From positions 1 through 16,772 of the forward strand of contig RMBW01000273.1 of the NCBI GenBank assembly GCA_004009845.1: DNA of 16,772 nucleotides, in the 5' to 3' direction. This DNA comes from Davidsoniella eucalypti. Lineage: Eukaryota; Ascomycota; Sordariomycetes; Microascales; Ceratocystidaceae. Below the pieces are notes generated by a model, which saw nothing but the letters and a program-made list of their open reading frames with translations, did no database searches and was not told the origin of the DNA. A program made the translations under genes and the position numbers. Below, piece after piece: positions 16,161 to 16,772 of this stretch. The number at the start of each line of letters is the position of its first letter. Positions within the stretch are counted from its first letter, which is position 1.

Positions 16161-16772
16161 AGAGCTTGTCCAGTTGGCCGAGTTCAGGGGCGTTCTCCTT
16201 GAGTAGTTTTTGGAGGGCGATCAACTGAATTTCCGCGATGTTTAGGTTCTCGTGGAATTGGAAGGCCCAGCGGCCTTTCTTGAGGGTGATCTAGTCCACC
16301 GGGTCCCTGGAGGCTGCTTGGAGTTTGCCTTGGTAGACCTGTGTGAGATAGTCGAGTGTACGTGTTGCCTCGGTGGAGTAGACCTTGGCGCGTGGGCGTC
16401 GCGAGATCGAGGTGCGCAGGGGAGCGGGCCTAGGCTGGGGCCTATCTCTGGCTGGTGGAGGAAGGAGTCCATGTTGTCATCGATAGTGTCCGAGCCAAAC
16501 CCTAGTATGTGGGGGTTGGTCAGGGCGCGGACTGTGAGGATTTGTGCGCTTCGGGTGGACCGGATCCTAGTGGGCATGGGTGCAATGTGGCCAATGATGC
16601 CAGATGCGAAGGTCATGCAGTGAAGGTGGCTGTGGAAGTGGCGAAGCGTGGGACAAGATAAGAGGACCAGCAGGGAAGGGGCCAAGTAGTTTGGCTAGGC
16701 GGGACGCTCGGAGCGTTTGAAGAGGGAGAGGTAGCACCAGCCGGAGCGAGTCCACAGGCGTTTCTGCGAGTG
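16161..16772 (-). pseudogene. gag: Element C Gag N-terminal part, runs off the window
   Basis: Near 16695-16755 the minus strand encodes LWTRSGWCYLSLFKRSERPA then a stop at 16695-16697, and reading on in the same frame gives HFHSHLHCMTFASGIIGHI. Both pieces match the conserved N-terminal block of A and B. The frame runs to a stop near 16242, after which a leucine-rich stretch (LIALQKLLKENAPELGQL) appears in another frame. The hydrophobic start and 5' LTR would lie to the right of the window. Confidence 0.75.

Larger units (their letters stand above)
8195..16772 (-). mobile_element. Element C: oldest Ty3/gypsy copy, interrupted by B and D
   Basis: Minus-strand remains of a third element in two blocks, 8195-8970 and 15510-16772, separated by element B. 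It includes the N-terminal Gag block, capsid region, three zinc knuckles, the frameshift site and the start of the protease, where element D interrupts it. The Gag frame continues correctly across the B insertion once one copy of GTTAT is removed. Its 5' LTR lies beyond the right edge. Frameshifts and at least one in-frame stop (16695-16697) mark it as dead. Confidence 0.88.

Overview
This window is a nest of four related Ty3/gypsy (Metaviridae-like) LTR retrotransposons in a fungal genome. I see no host gene. A C-terminal chromodomain on the integrase, about 180-bp LTRs and a self-primed primer-binding site place them near the Tf1/sushi chromovirus group. The GC-rich coding sequence and lack of obvious repeat-induced point mutation suit a fungus, perhaps a basidiomycete, but the sequence does not fix the species.

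Layout. Element A (minus strand, 1-6424) is intact. It has LTRs that are identical over the 176 visible bp, gag (4112-5908) and pol (411-4043, open upstream to about 4115). The window start cuts off 5 bp of its 3' LTR. Element D (plus strand, 6425-8194) is the 3' end of an older copy: integrase, chromodomain and 3' LTR. A sits inside D's pol. D in turn sits inside the protease region of element C (minus strand, 8195-8970 and 15510-16772), the oldest and most degraded copy. Element B (minus strand, 8971-15509) is full length and is inserted in C's gag, with a 5-bp target duplication GTTAT on both sides. B's LTRs differ at one base, but its gag and pol are broken by many small indels. Inferred order: C first, then D and B into C, and A into D.

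How the parts work. Transcription should start in the LTR at the sequence ATCGGTCTCAA, about 50 nt after a TATA-like box. The first 11 nt of that RNA are exactly complementary to the 11 nt just after the 5' LTR, so the element can prime its own minus strand instead of using a tRNA. Next comes a roughly 400-nt leader with no AUG and nine small tandem hairpins, present in both A and B. Gag follows and has an unusual hydrophobic N-terminus. Gag ends in every readable copy (A, B and C) with the same decamer, GGATTTTTAG, followed by a stem-loop. Pol lies open in the -1 frame from that point, which points to programmed -1 ribosomal frameshifting. Pol carries protease, reverse transcriptase, RNase H, integrase and chromodomain. 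A poly-G purine tract precedes each 3' LTR.

The most notable points are the frameshift signal with a covarying stem, the nine-hairpin leader array with compensatory changes, and a conserved Gag N-terminal domain that I cannot match to a known family.
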